Below are positions 36,384 to 49,482 of a stretch of 64,000 nucleotides of DNA, piece by piece; position 1 is the first letter of the stretch; each line of letters begins with the position of its first letter. The notes below the pieces were generated by a model, which was not told the origin of the DNA, did not search any database, and was given only the letters and a program-made list of their open reading frames with translations. The DNA comes from Marasmius tenuissimus (lineage: Eukaryota > Basidiomycota > Agaricomycetes > Agaricales > Marasmiaceae). The translations under genes and the position numbers were made by a program. The DNA lies in contig JAQOTA010000044.1 in assembly GCA_029532415.1 (NCBI GenBank), positions 248,001-312,000 of the forward strand, in the 5' to 3' direction.

Positions 36384-38349
36384 TCATGTCGGTTTCTAGT
36401 CACCTGTTCTTCCCTAAGTTCTGTAGCACACTGTAATATTAGCACACTAGATTATTTTCCCAGAATTGCAATTGGGTGTAGCTTATTGACGGCGGCAAGC
36501 ATAACGCCTCTTTAGAATTCTGCTCGCAGCGTTGATTTGGAGGCTATAGCACATAGGTAGGTAAGCGTATTCATGACACTACAGAAGCTCAAGCGCTGAC
36601 TTCCGACTCGGGAGCATCTCCGATCGAACTAAAGCCCACAAGGTGGTTCCCTCATCATCCCGCTACTGTATCAAGGCTGGTAGACAGGTGGTGGACCGCC
36701 CAAGCTGTCAGCGAGGCGCATCAGCACCTCCTTCAAGGTGCTTCAGCTTATGCTCAGCCGTCGCCGTAGTGACATCACCAAGTCTTCCTTACTAGTCTCT
36801 CCCAAGAGCAAGCTCCTGGGACTTGCCATTCAAACGAGCGACAGCTCCCAAGACATAGGTACAGCAGACCCTGAGCCTATACGAAATATGACCGCATACC
36901 GTCAGGTACATGCGGGCACGGTTTTATCCGGCTAGAACGCAAGGTACAATCTGTCTCGGGATTGAGTACTTAAGAATGTAGACCAAGGAGCGGTAATAAA
37001 ACAACAAAGCCGAGCACACGGCCCTACTGTCGTTGGCATCAACAACCAAGGTCTGAGCGTTATTCATACAGGGACCCGGTGAAGATCGCGGTCAATTGGT
37101 TACTTTCCCCCTGGCCGAGACGAATGCTAAGACAGTGGGCGGGGGCCGCCAGTCTACTGTTAGCCCTGGGAATCATGTTGTTTCAGAAATCCCAGCAACA
37201 AACGAGCCCGGGTACCCGCACTCGCACTTACAAGGCGGTTGAATTTGCTGACCATCGATGTCCGGACACCTTGCTTGAGTCCTGTGAACCATCTGGAGCT
37301 CACTGTGGTCGCCGGAACATTCTTCAGAATCACTATAAGGCTTCTTTGACAATCTGAAAGTTGATTCTGTCAATCAACTGGGAAATCACCAGTTGGCCAT
37401 AGACCCCGAGCAATAGGACATACCACTTCAAACTGCGGGTGCTTCACTCTCACGAAAAAATGGAGTTTTAATTGAATGCAGGCGCTACAGCAAGTAACTA
37501 TTAAACTTCCGGGAATACCAAACGGAGCGATGATTTTTGTTCCCCGTGAGTGGCGGGTGCTATATGAATAAGACTTAGATGGGAAGTCTAGGAATAGAGC
37601 TGTGGACCACTAGTGCCGTAGGTGGCGGAGGGAAATCAACACCCCGGTGAATACAAGTGAGCGGAAATTGAAAAGTCACTGGAGCCATCGTTCTTACTTT
37701 GAACCGGAAGGTGGAGACTAATGATTATTGATATGAGATCGCAGTCGTGTGCTAGCAACACTTGAGCTCGCCTTGTTCTAAGAAAGCACTGTCACGTACA
37801 TCAAGTGCTATGGGAGCCATGGAGAATATATCGAGCACAAGACAGATGCACAGTACCGGGGCCCCAAACTATAGATTGCTTCCTCGTATGTTTTCAATCA
37901 TACCCTCGTGTCGCTGGCGTGGTTTCTTCATGAAACGCCGCCAAGAGTCGGGCTGCAAATCCCAGGAATCCGAATGGTAATGGACATAACAATCAACACA
38001 GGAAAGCCTTGCGCGAAAAGGTGTAAAATCCCTCGTCACGGCCCCCCTAGGTCTAGGGCTCATAAGAAAAGTAGATGATCATATTTTCATGGCGCCTACG
38101 GGTATACAGCGTGTGATCAGGCGGAGGTTCGCGACCAAAAAAGGTTAGTTTGCACGTCCAAGTACAACCCAAGCGTTCAGGGTCTAGACCATGACGATGA
38201 AACCCAGTCCTACGTGCAAAAGCACGAGCAACCAGCTCTCAGCGACCAACTCTTAGCCGACGACCCCAAATGTTTTCCGCAGGCGCTGTACCTAAACAAA
38301 TACCAACTCCAAAATACGAATGAGATCAGGGAGCCCAAGGGAAACGACA
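36384..38349. other. Gene-free stretch after the P450
   Basis: Only short overlapping ORFs on both strands (for example 37079-37357 + and 37869-38063 -). No domain or splice-consistent model is recognised. Confidence 0.45.
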
Positions 38350-40900
38350 AATGACGAATGACTCACGAACCTTTAGGAAATATTACCCGTTTAGATTCCC
38401 AACACGCTCTTCGGCGTTCGAAGTCTTATTCAACACCGCGCTCCTTCGTCCTGGCTCCTGGAACCAACAAGGTACTCGCACATAGGACCTCGGGCCTCGA
38501 AAGGAAGACGGAAGGGTAGAGTTGGGAAAACACAGGAAACCCGACTCGTCGACACAAATCAATCGGAAGCAAAGGCGTCGAAGGATAGAAACGACTGGTC
38601 TCTCCAACCACGCCGTAGAGGCGAGCGTCTTATGGGGGAAAGGCTTGGCCTAAACATCCCATGTCAAGGAATCCCCTCTGGCTATGACAACACCGAGTGG
38701 TGCGTAGTGCAAGACGGTCCACAGGTAGGTAGGAGTTGAGGCGGACGATGCTAACTGAACGAACGGCCTCGACGGGGGAGGAGGTAAAGTGGAAAATGGA
38801 AACGATGATTCTCGAAAATTGGCAAGGCGATTACGAGGTTTTCGTATTGCAATAGACAATCGAGACCTAGAAAAATAGGAAGAGATCAGTCAAACGTAAA
38901 GTAAGGAAAGGCAATAAGAAACTATCCGAGAACGAACCTTCGGCGAGACTACCAACTTCAAACTCCCAAAACGCTTTTCGATACCACAAGTCTGGCCCGT
39001 TTCCGCGTCCTCTGTGTGAGAAAAGGCTACCGAGGTCCGACAGCAACAATTGTCTCGACTGAGCGACAAGAAGACAAGGATGGGGGAGGGTTGGGGAAAC
39101 GCCAAAAAGCCCGACTAGTCGAGACAAACCTGCCGAAAACGAAGGGCGACGACAGATATAACAAAGGGTCCCTCAAGCCATGCTGCGGAAGCGGAACATG
39201 CGAGAGAAGGTTTGGCCCTAACATCCCGTCGACGCCGAGGCTTCGAAAGATTACACGAATAGGTGACCGAACCGAGCGAGGGAACCTCGAGGTTCGTGAT
39301 GAACAAGGGATAGCGTCGACACCTAATAATAGAAGGAGTCAGTCGGACATGAAGTGACGGAAGTCAGCATGTAAGGACAGAAAGGCAAAAAAAGGACAGG
39401 TAAGACCTATTTTGAGAAGGAAAGCTTCAAATAAACAACGAACTGTAACTCACCAAACCAATGTCCATGCACGATCGAAGCTCATGGCTCATATGCAACA
39501 AAAAAAGGGAAAACGAACGGGAAGGATCCGCAAGGAGCGAAAGCCACCACCCGCATAAATCCCTTCCAAGGCCCGGGTTCCGATGAACACCTTCCCTTCA
39601 CGAAATCGAAAGCCAACCTCACATCATGGCGATGGAGTACAACCATCCCCCTAGGAGGAAAAGAAGACTCTAGAGGGAGCGAGAAGGCCGAAATTCTTAT
39701 ACTCTCTTCCTCCGCGTTCCGCAAATAAGTTCGTGTCGTATTGAGATGGGGAAGGGGAGCTCGGAGAAGGACCCAGAGTCCAGCCCCCCAAATATGTTAG
39801 TGGTCTTGACATTAGAACCTCAGGTGTTGAGGGATCCTGGACCACGGGTTTGCACGCTGATCTGACCTGAAAGAAGAACACGAAGAACAATAGCTGAGTC
39901 AGTGAAAGTCCAAACAAAGAAGAGAATGAGTAAAATTTTGAGAGTAACGACGCGAAAAATACGGGATGTAAGGTCGAAAAAGAAAAGGCGCGAACGGCAG
40001 CGCGACTCACCATACCGACCAACCGACCGGGGCAGAGAGGAGATCCAGATATGGGGGATTGCGACTCTCCGATCCACGTATCCAAACATCCTGTTCCAAC
40101 GAGGCGCCGCACAGCTACATGCAATGGTACGTAACTCTCGGACACCACCATCTCTACATGCCTTTTTTGTAGAGAACAACAGCGAAACCATGGTCCAAGA
40201 GGGAAGGCTTTGGGGGCTGTGGATAGGGAGGAACGGCGACCAACAGCATCGTCGACAGCGACGACAGGAATGGTAACCGCACCAGGGGTAGAGCTCGGAT
40301 GAAAACCGGCCCGGGCCACTGAAGGAAAGGAGGAGCTTCGCGTTCGTGACTGACGTTGGCGTAAGAACAAGGATGGGTCGATGTAGTCAAAAGCACTGAC
40401 AACGAAAGCACGAGCAGTGGTGCAAACCGCCTCCCACTCTCGAGAAAATTCCGTTTCCGATCAACTTGGAAACGATTTCCACACTTCTCGTTACGTAGAG
40501 CGCAATAGTAAAACCATTGACCAGGAGGGAGAGCGTCGGGGACTCTGACTGGGGGACGACCAACATCATCGTCGACAGCGACAACAGGAATGGTAACCGT
40601 TTCGGGAGTATATACAGGTGAAAACCATGCGCTCCGACTCGAACCGGAGGAAAGGAGGAGTTTCACCATCGTTGATTGGGCTCGAGGTAAGGTCGGTGCA
40701 TTCACTATAAACGAAACAGGGGTTGTACCACAACCCATTTCCCGTTCCCGAGAACTTCTGTTTCCAATTAGTATCTTTGAGCGGGCTCGGTCTCAGTCAT
40801 TGCGGATAGTCGGACTAAGTCTGCAGGAAAAGGGTTCAGCTTTGATCAGATGAGACAGATTTGAGAAGAATAACCAGGATAGAAGAGAAAAGAGATGTTC
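38350..40900 (-). repeat. Tandem array of degenerate 0.3-0.6-kb units
   Basis: At least two pairs are clear. The unit around 38350-38900 realigns with about 38920-39460 at an offset of about 569 bases (landmarks GTTGGGGAAA, CCCGACTNGTCGA, GG.TTGGCCCTAACATCCC). The unit around 40080-40350 realigns with about 40400-40690 at an offset of about 319 bases (landmarks ATCGTCGACAGCGAC, ACAGGAATGGTAACCG). A fifth, weaker unit lies around 39470-39900. Long minus-strand ORFs (39651-40370 and 40154-40738) run through the array, and translated modules share VTIPVVAVDD in one frame and a SLSTM.LV...LSLL..GF...LY pattern in another, but frames shift between copies. It is either a repeated non-coding element or a decayed gene with duplicated exons. 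Confidence 0.65.
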
Positions 40901-43900
40901 GCTTACCTTTACAACACTCAACATCTCCCCAATCTGTACCGAATCCCCACCAAAGATACCCTCTCGACGCTGACAACATTAACACGTCTCCCTAATCACT
41001 ATGCCTAGCATGACGCCAATGTCGGGAAAAGTCAGGCGATTCGACACCCTCGCCCTCTTCGCCAGATTCCATATGAGCGCTCCGAGCCCCCACCGTCCAA
41101 GTCACTTGCCGTCACTTGGAGGCAGTGAACGCCGAAATCAAAACCTCTTCACCTCGGTTTCTATGCAGCCGCGTCCTCCGCTATAAGAGATGAACACTCT
41201 AGGGTGCCAACTAGAGCTAGGGAGGACTTGCAAGTCGGTGCGAAGGCAGCTTGTGGGGTGTAGGTTATCGATAGGGAAGGGGAGTAGTCATGGCTTCGAA
41301 CTGTGAACAACAGACCATCTAGAAAACGCAAAGCGGTTAGAAGGGGCTAAAACGATGGACAGAGAACGAACGGCATGCAGAGGAGATAGAACACACCTTT
41401 GTCACCACTCAAAACCCTTGACTATGTCCAAATCGCAACCGCGCCAGCTTGCCTTTACATCGACACCACGAAAGCGAGCGTCATCATATTCGTGGATCCC
41501 CCCTCGATCCCGTCAGCGAACATCGTCGAGCGACAGGGCCGCCGACATGGCCCAGTATAGACGTCGGTGCTTTGCCATCAACGATCCTGAGAGGCTGGTG
41601 ACCGTAAGACAGAAGATAGAGGCAGTGGTAGGGTAGGCATGCGATATGCCAGCATTGTTGGCCTCCAGCCGATCAGCGAGGCCATCCTAACCTGTTCCTC
41701 GTCCTCAAGAAGAGTGCACCCTTGTCTGACGCAGCCACGAGCTGTCCAGAAGGACAGACAGTAGATGGGTGGTACAGGGATGGTGACGAAGAGGAGGGTA
41801 GAAGACGACAGGGTACGGCTGAGATGGGTTTCTACAACCGCCATGGTGGTTGCTGGAATCTGTCCAGCAGAAGCGGCATCAACGCAGTAACTGTCAACAA
41901 TCCTGAGGCCCCACGGATTGACATGCTGGGAGCGACTCTCTCCAGGCATGGTCTCTGAAGAATGTTCTCGTTGTGATGGGTAAAATCGCGGTTGGTGGAG
42001 TAAGGAATCCTCTGTATCCATCAACTCGGTACCTAAGGCCTGCCAGGCAACGCAACCTGCGAGACATTCGACTACAACCCAAGGGTCAACATAGTACTGC
42101 CAAGTCATTTGTACTACATTGAGTAAATATTATGATTCTGCAAGACAACAATAACATACCACAAGGTTCGTCCAGCAAAGCTTAAACCAACAGCCTAAAG
42201 TCACTAGCAACATACAACTCCGGTGTTTCGAGTTGTTGCCTTGACTGGAGAGGTGCTACAAGGTCATTAGCATTTAAGCATGTGAGGTAACGAGCAAACA
42301 ACGTACAAGGACGAGATAGCCAATTCACAGCTTCCCATTCACAGCTTCCTGACAGATTTTGAGTTCTCGGGTAACGAAATGTTCGCCAGGTTCGTTGAAT
42401 TTGACGTTCTCCTTGTTGATTGTCGGGATCCGAGACGGAGGGACGGCATTGTAATCATGAAAATACCAAAAGAGAGCTGCATTCTTCGTTGTAGGAGGAG
42501 CAGAGAATCGAGATGGTGGTGGTTGGTTGGAAAGCCATGGACGCTGACAAATTCCCGGTTACTGAGCCAATGTCTCCGGCCCGGCGGCCGAGAGTACAGG
42601 CGCCTAGTGTAGGCGCTTGGGTGCTCCTTTCTTCTCAACCACCATGTCGACGGCCGGTTTTTATCGTGAACTCTCGAAATAGTGACGACCCCTCGTATCT
42701 CTTCTAGCTTAGGGGGAGGGCTTCATACTCTTCGACATATTGTCGTCACCCTTTGCTTTACCCTTCAAGCCAACTTCTCAAGCAAGAATCACAACTCGAC
42801 CCAGCCAGTAGTACCAGGCCGTGTCCTCCGATAGACTCCCATTCTCTTGGCTAGCTCTTTCGGTCCGGTAATCAAATACTGACTCTGCGTTTCTGACGGG
42901 AAGATCAGAGCTCAAGGCAGAGTAAAAGCGCCTACACACTCCAACTCCCACTTCACTTTGGTAACAACCTCTTGAACCATTTTACGGGCCGTTCAAATGC
43001 CGACATTCGACCGCTCAGCCTTACACACTTCACCCCAACTCTTGATTGTGTACCCGTGATCCCAGGGGGAAACAAGCCCCTCAATATTCAATACCAAACT
43101 TGATACCTCTCTCGTCCTGTGCACACATATGTACCTACGGCACGAAACTAGCGAGGATCTGAGTAACGCCCATCAATCCTTCGGAACGACTCCCCCGACA
43201 CAAATCTATTCTCAATAAATCCCTCAATCAAAAAATCCTCGGTCTCTCAGACGATCACGGACCCTGGGACCTTGAGCCTTATGGGGGACCTGGGTACCCC
43301 GACGTCTTATTCCTAAACACCGACGCCCCGCCTCGCCCATCAGCAAACAGCGGGATATTCATAGCAATCTCCCCTCGCGCCGCCGCCGATGTACTCACAT
43401 AACACTCTCTCGACCGAGCTCAGAGTCACGCCGATATCGCTACTGGCCCGCTCCTCCGCGCTGTCTCAGGTAACCCATCAACATTTTGAAATCCCAGCTC
43501 ATCCACCCGCTCTCCCGCTCATCGTCGTAGAAAGAAACACCCGTCCTAGGGCAACAGGTAAAAGCAACGATTCTGATTTCGATTTTCAAACCAACAAACA
43601 TCCATCCCTGATTCCGAATTTGATCACGGCCCGAACATCCTTATTTCCTACCCCTCGAGCCTCTGGAACTTACGGACTTGACGTCGGGGGAAAAACATCA
43701 AAGCAAGTTACAATCCGCACTCGGTAATGATGGATCACGACGTGTGCATACGGGGTCGTCGCCGACTCGGGGCGGTATTAACCAGGACAACGACGAGAGA
43801 GAGGATCATCGGCACCCGCCCCGGACCTGATCAGCTCCCCCTCAGAACTCGAGGATCGAAATGCACACTCGGACTCAGGTCCCCTTTGCGAATCCGATTC

Positions 43901-46900
43901 CTCATACGAGCGCTTACAGACCTCCCTAGTTTTGTCTTTTCTCAACTTTAGTCGAGCTCTAGCCTCTAGCGCTCTAGTGTCCACCGTGGGTTTCAATCTA
44001 TAAGTTACTCCCACCAGCCTTGAAACTTTGTTTTCGAATCAACGCACTAACGCCCATGTCAGACAATGAACAGTGATCACCTTTGCCGCGACCCCGGGAT
44101 TTAGATTAGGATTCCCGAAATATTAAGCCAAGCTTGTCCCGTCTCGGAGGGGGGGAAGGAGGGACGAGGCAATGAGGCTATGACAACGGCCGTGTTGCCA
44201 CCAAAAACATCAAGATGCGGTACACTTTTTTACCTTTGCCTGCTTTTAGTCCTAAGCTTGGCTCGCATCAGACTGACGTTAAGTCTCTTGCGAGCGTTGA
44301 AATCACGAGGCTTTCTCAATCTCAACCTCAAGAATCCAAAGTCTACTTTGACTCCTGTCAAGTGTCCTCATTTCGCGCTTTCAAGTCAAAGCTAGCACGA
44401 CGACAAAACTGTTCTTCCTCCCCACTGGCAGCTCATTCATACCGCTTTGATAACCGACCTCCACTCATTACACGCGTACCGGCCAAATCGCCGAATTTTT
44501 CGTTTACATTGGCAGCGCCCCGCACACTAGTACACCCCGGTCGACGACTCATGAGTCGTGCGGGCCATTACGCATGTGGGGACCCATCCCATGTTAGGCA
44601 CCATCATACAATTAATTATCAGAATCAATTTATGTCGAGCATTCGACCCATAACAAGGAACGTTCGAGCCCTGCCTCTCTTTCATGATACACTATCTGAC
44701 ACTTGAACAATAAACTTCGATGGTCCTGATAAAGCAGATATGAAGGATTGGCGTTCATACTTAACACCTTACCCTGACACACCATTCATTCATTTCATAC
44801 ATTCAAGAAGATCCAGATTCTCTTCGACTCTGGTTTGGGTTTGGATTCGACGAACACACCTTCTCTGCATGTACATTAATCTCCTATCTCGTTGCGAGAC
44901 AACCACGTTAATTTCCTATCTGGATATGAAAAAAAGAAGCCCAGATTCTCAGGTGCACGTACTCAGAACGGTATTTGTGAGATCTACGACATACGACACA
45001 CGAGTTAAAGATAGCACTGACACCTCGTGGCTTCAAAAACATAATGAGCGAACGAGCGGTGGTACTAGACGGCCTCGGAATGGATCACCGGCTTCGAGTC
45101 CTAACCATTCGGCATTGGACTACTTTCAACCAAGCCAGCTCTGGGTGTTCGATGAATGGTATATTATGATGAAGCAACCAAGCAACTGGTACTTCAATAC
45201 GGCCCTTCAGAACCATCTCCATCCCCACCCTATTCATTCGCGCGGATTGACCATCTTACCGTTCTTCCAATCTGCAGGGGCCAAATCGTCCATGCCGCTC
45301 TGCCAAGCCGCCCTTCACATCACCAACGATACGATTCCGAAAAGGCTCATTCTTCTCCCAAAACCTTAGGCTCGTGTCTCCATCATCATCACTCAAGCAA
45401 TTCACACAACCCGCAGCGGTAGCGAGCTCTATTTCCATTCTAATCTCTATGAGAACGAACAAGCCGAGAATAACATACATAACATATGGAATATCACATC
45501 ATGCTATACGACATACCACATATGTACAACTATTTCTCCCGTTCGCGAGTCTGTGACCCCTCCCCAGCCTCACTACATCCTCAGCGCCGAGCCCGGGGTC
45601 TGGACCGTACAGTACATGTATGTATCGGGGGCTAAAAAATTGCTACAACGATATTCCAAACTGGCAGTAACTCAGTACTCTCTCCTTTCTAGTCCCCAGC
45701 GGACTAATGTACTAACGCGTTCGAGTCGAAAGCACCCCTTATGGCTATGTACAAAAAGACTCTCCGTCGTCCTGTGAGTACAATTCGGACGACAATCTTC
45801 TCCGTTGTCTCCGAGCATGGCCACCACGTGGTGAACGTCCATGGGCTTCTCACCAGATTCACACCGTTCTCGACGTCTTATTATTCTATGTAGGCTATGA
45901 GCGCATCATTATCATCAACTGTTTTAACACTGGGTGCAAGGACCCGTAAGTTCCGGGAGAAATGTAGAATTGACGTGAAAAGTTATGTGGGGAGAATTTA
46001 CTGTGATTCTCGTGGCCCATGCAAGAGATATTTGAACTAAATTTGGCCCATATGCGAGAGAGATTTGATAGAAAATCCAAACCTGGCCTTTCTATCCCAT
46101 TTCTGTCCATTTTTGGTATCACATAACTCTTCCCTTTGTTCCGCCACTTATGCTAACATCTCCTCGCATAAAGTTCAGCATCAGTCTCGCATATCTCCAA
46201 AAACTCATGTGATCCTGTACCCAGTGTAAGGAAAATTTGCCTGCCTGCCTTTTGCATAGCAATATCAATATCCGCTCCTCACCGACTCCTCGCGGTCCGG
46301 GTAAGGCGAAAGGGAAGGAAGTATCGAATCCCAGATCTAGAGTTCTATGGAGTGTATCCGCGAAAGGTTCAAAGGACCTTTACGGTAGAGAGAGCACCCC
46401 GAGATCGACGGCCAGGGCTAGCGGGGGGAGTGCCGTTCATTGGCAAAGATTTGAGTCCCTAATGACTCGTAGAGGCGTTCTTAAATCTTGGAGCTTTTAG
46501 AGATTAGTCGAGATTCGGTCCATTTACATATGCAGCTAGCTAGTTGCTCGGGAAACGAACGATCGACGATAGACGAAGGAACGGAGGGCAAAGACCATTG
46601 AACGTCCCTGCAGGGTTTGAAAAAAACGAGAACGAACACCAAGGTTAAGCGCGAATTTGACTGTAACTAATTTAGTTTCGTGGCGTCACCAGTAGGGGCA
46701 GGTTGAGGGTAGGAATGAACGTATTCACTTCTTATTTGAGAACAAGGATATTTCGGCGTCCACAACGTTATAGACTACGCCGCTGACGAAGAGTCCTCTG
46801 CGCAAGCGAGTTGATTGCGCAAGAATGGCGAAGAAGACTCATGAACAGCGCTCGGAATAGGTCGAAGAAGCAATCGAGTCATGAGCTTCCGGGGCTGGCG

Positions 46901-47451
46901 GTGGTTGGCACTGGCAAGAGAAAATCCTAATGGGCGCTTAAATCACTTTGACCCGAGATTCGGAATCTCAACACGTGGAAGATTGAATAGGCTTTGACAA
47001 TGTCCGTTCTTGGCGGAGTTCAGGTTGCCTTTCACCCTCACTCTCGCCAGAGGCTCGAGACACGGCAACCCTCGTCATATCGGTTTCAAGTTTTTCTATC
47101 TTGCGGCATTTAACTCATTTCGCGCTTCGAAACATTCAGGGTCCCTCGCATTTTGCTTCCTCAAAACGGGCATCTGAAAATTGATTGTTTTCAGTATGCT
47201 ATTCAGCGGGCAGCCTTATCCAAACGTTCCTTGATGCATCACGTCTCAACGCCCGTTAACTTTTTTTTTCGGGGCCCTCGTGGCAAAGGCTATACCTCCG
47301 GGCTACAATTCAGAACGGAATCTTGACAAGTGTTTTGCAGTTTTACTGAAGGGCCATCTATCCGCTTTCGGGCGCGTCAGTAATACCGTGTTCTCTTACC
47401 CTTTTGCATTGACTCGATGCATCGGAATCCGCTCAGAGTCGGATGAGAGTT
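40901..47451. other. Gene-poor 6.5-kb stretch
   Basis: Many ORFs of 60-210 residues occur on both strands, but none has a recognised domain. The longest are 41578-42108 (-), 44215-44706 (+) and 44740-45369 (+). Two pieces look somewhat coding-like without identity: a minus-strand segment around 42370-42530 with the hydrophilic reading NAVPPSRIPTINKENVKF, and a plus-strand segment 45156-45330 starting MVYYDEATKQLVLQYG. Neither could be extended by splicing into a credible protein. The region is best regarded as decayed or non-coding. Confidence 0.4.
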
Positions 47452-47460
47452 TATATAAAG
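47452..47460 (+). promoter_or_regulatory. TATA box of the adenylate-forming enzyme gene
   Basis: TATATAAAG, about 100 bases before the ATG at 47558, followed by a CT-rich leader (TCCTCCTCCTCC type). Confidence 0.6.
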
Positions 47461-47557
47461 GTGCGGTATAGTTTCTGCGTTTTGTCCGTCAGATCATTCT
47501 CCTCTGAAGATCACTCCTCCTCCTCCTCCTCTCCCCTCAATCCCCTCCCACACCATC

Positions 47558-49482
47558 ATGCTCAGATCACACCTCGACGTTCTTGAATCAAGCTCTTCAT
47601 TATTCCCCTCAGATCCCGTCTTCAGGATACCAGTCCCCCGCTCATCACCTTCAGAGTCGTTCCAGTGGGATACGATATCGTACCAGCGCTTCCACGACGA
47701 CGTATTATTGTTTTCGCGATATTGGGCGCGGAAATTGAGACAGGACAATATTCCCCAGCGATCGGTCATCGGGCTGTGGTATGTGCCTCGCGTTTTAATC
47801 TCGCCTTTCAGATTCTCACCCATCCCCGTCGCATTTTAGGATTGCCGGAACGACATACACCGACGTTCTCCACATATATGGTCTGTCACGCGCCGGCTAC
47901 ATTCCCCAGCTATTCAGCATAAAACTGCCAAACCCCGAGGTCATATTTGAACTCCTGATCAGGTCCCATGCTCGCGCTCTCATCTGCGATGGACACTTCT
48001 ACGACATCTCGAGCAAAAGCCCTGTACCTCTCCATGTCGCTGTTGGCCTGTCAGATATTGATGGGGGAAATGAAGCTTTACCAACATTACCGTCGGTCGA
48101 GAAGAGCGATATTGCTTTCTATTTCCACACCAGTGGGTCCACCTCAGGTAGTCCCAAGCTCGTACCGTGTAGTTATACATGGTTGAACTCGGTGGTGGAG
48201 AAATCTCGACAAGCGTGCACCCCGTATCACCAGACCCGTCGGGATGTCGTTACTTGGATGTGAGTTGTTGGGTAGTTTCTTTGATCTGCTCGAGTCCCAG
48301 GTAGCTTACTGTCTATTTCCTTTACCCAGGGGAAGTATGTGCCACATCGGTCAAACCTTCAGTGAGTCTTTTACATTTGCGGATCATTGTGCGTTTGTCA
48401 AGTTGCTAAAACTTTTCCCCTTCGCTTCCGTCCCTTAGTGTTAATTGGCAGTCTTCAAAACGGTGCCTGCGTCGTTCAACCAACATCGATGCCATTTTCA
48501 TCTCAGGAACTCAAGGACATGATCTCAAATGCCGGAGTTAACCGTCTCTGGGCGTTCGCTGCCTTCCTCTCCCTTCATTTCAAATCATCCCGTCAAGATC
48601 CCAAATTCGAGTCTATGCTTGCCGGCCTTGACGAAATCTTGACATCCGGGATGCCACTTCCACGGGAGGACGTTCAATATGCGACTACCGCCGGTTTCGC
48701 TTTACGTGTAAGTGCTTTGGGACGAGTCTCCAAGCAATCATTTGTGCTCACGAGACCCGCTTTAACGTTTTATAGAACATTTTCGGAAGCACAGAGGCTG
48801 GCGCGACGTTGATGTCTCCACCAGGCCACGGAAGCAATCCAGGGTTACTCAGTTCTCTTGATGGTGTCTCTTACCTCTTCAAACCAATCAGCGAGTCCTC
48901 ATCGGGAGCACATCAATCGACCGCCGCGATGTACGAGTTCATCATCTTGGCTGACTCACCCGACTGTCCCCACGAATCCCTTCGTTCAGCAGACGGGCAC
49001 TTCCATACTGGGGACCTGTTTATGCGGGCTGAGAATGGATATTATGTCTTCTGTGGACGGGACGATGATTGGATCAAAAGCCAAAACAGTCTTCGATGCG
49101 ACACCAAGTGAGTTTCATATTCACACTCCGGTAAAACACGAAATCTAAACTTCAGCTTCTCCCCAGAGCTATTGAAGACAACGCCCGACTCATGTGTGGC
49201 AACATCATCGCCGATTGCATCGTCGTCGGTACCGGTCGTCCATCCCCAACAATGTTCGTCGAGCCTTCGACTGAAATGGATTCAGCCAAGATTAAGAAGG
49301 ATATCTTACGAAAGACCCGACTATTCCATTCTAGGCGGTACCTCCACGAACGAATTGTCTCCGACAAATTCATCGTCGTCGTCCCCAAAGGATCCCTTCC
49401 TCGAACTGCGACCAAAGGAAACATCCGCAGGGCTGCTGTCGAGGAGATGTGGAAGGAAAAGCTTGAGGAGATCTATGCATGA
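47558..49482 (+). CDS. Adenylate-forming enzyme (AMP-binding, acyl-CoA synthetase-like)
   Basis: Six exons (47558-47778, 47840-48259, 48330-48361, 48439-48707, 48776-49107, 49167-49482) give 529 residues. ANL-superfamily motifs appear in order: the phosphate-binding loop TSGSTSGSPK (171-180), GSTEAG (318-323), HTGD (391-394), GRDDDWIK (408-415), and the C-terminal catalytic-lysine motif PRTATKGNIRR with Lys508. No carrier-protein, condensation or reductase domain follows, so this is a free-standing enzyme that activates a carboxylic acid with ATP, most likely for transfer to CoA. It resembles adenylation domains of fungal reductase-type synthetases more than 4-coumarate ligases in its spacing, but the substrate cannot be read from sequence. 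No peroxisomal SKL-type tail is present. It has its own promoter and no close neighbour. Confidence 0.92.

Noticed and set aside
41578..42108. 176-residue minus-strand ORF
   Set aside because: No recognised domain, no coherent neighbouring exons, and mixed composition; kept only as part of the gene-poor stretch.
44215..45369. 163- and 209-residue plus-strand ORFs
   Set aside because: Long by chance in a stretch with few stops; no domain, no splice-compatible join between them, and composition not coding-like.
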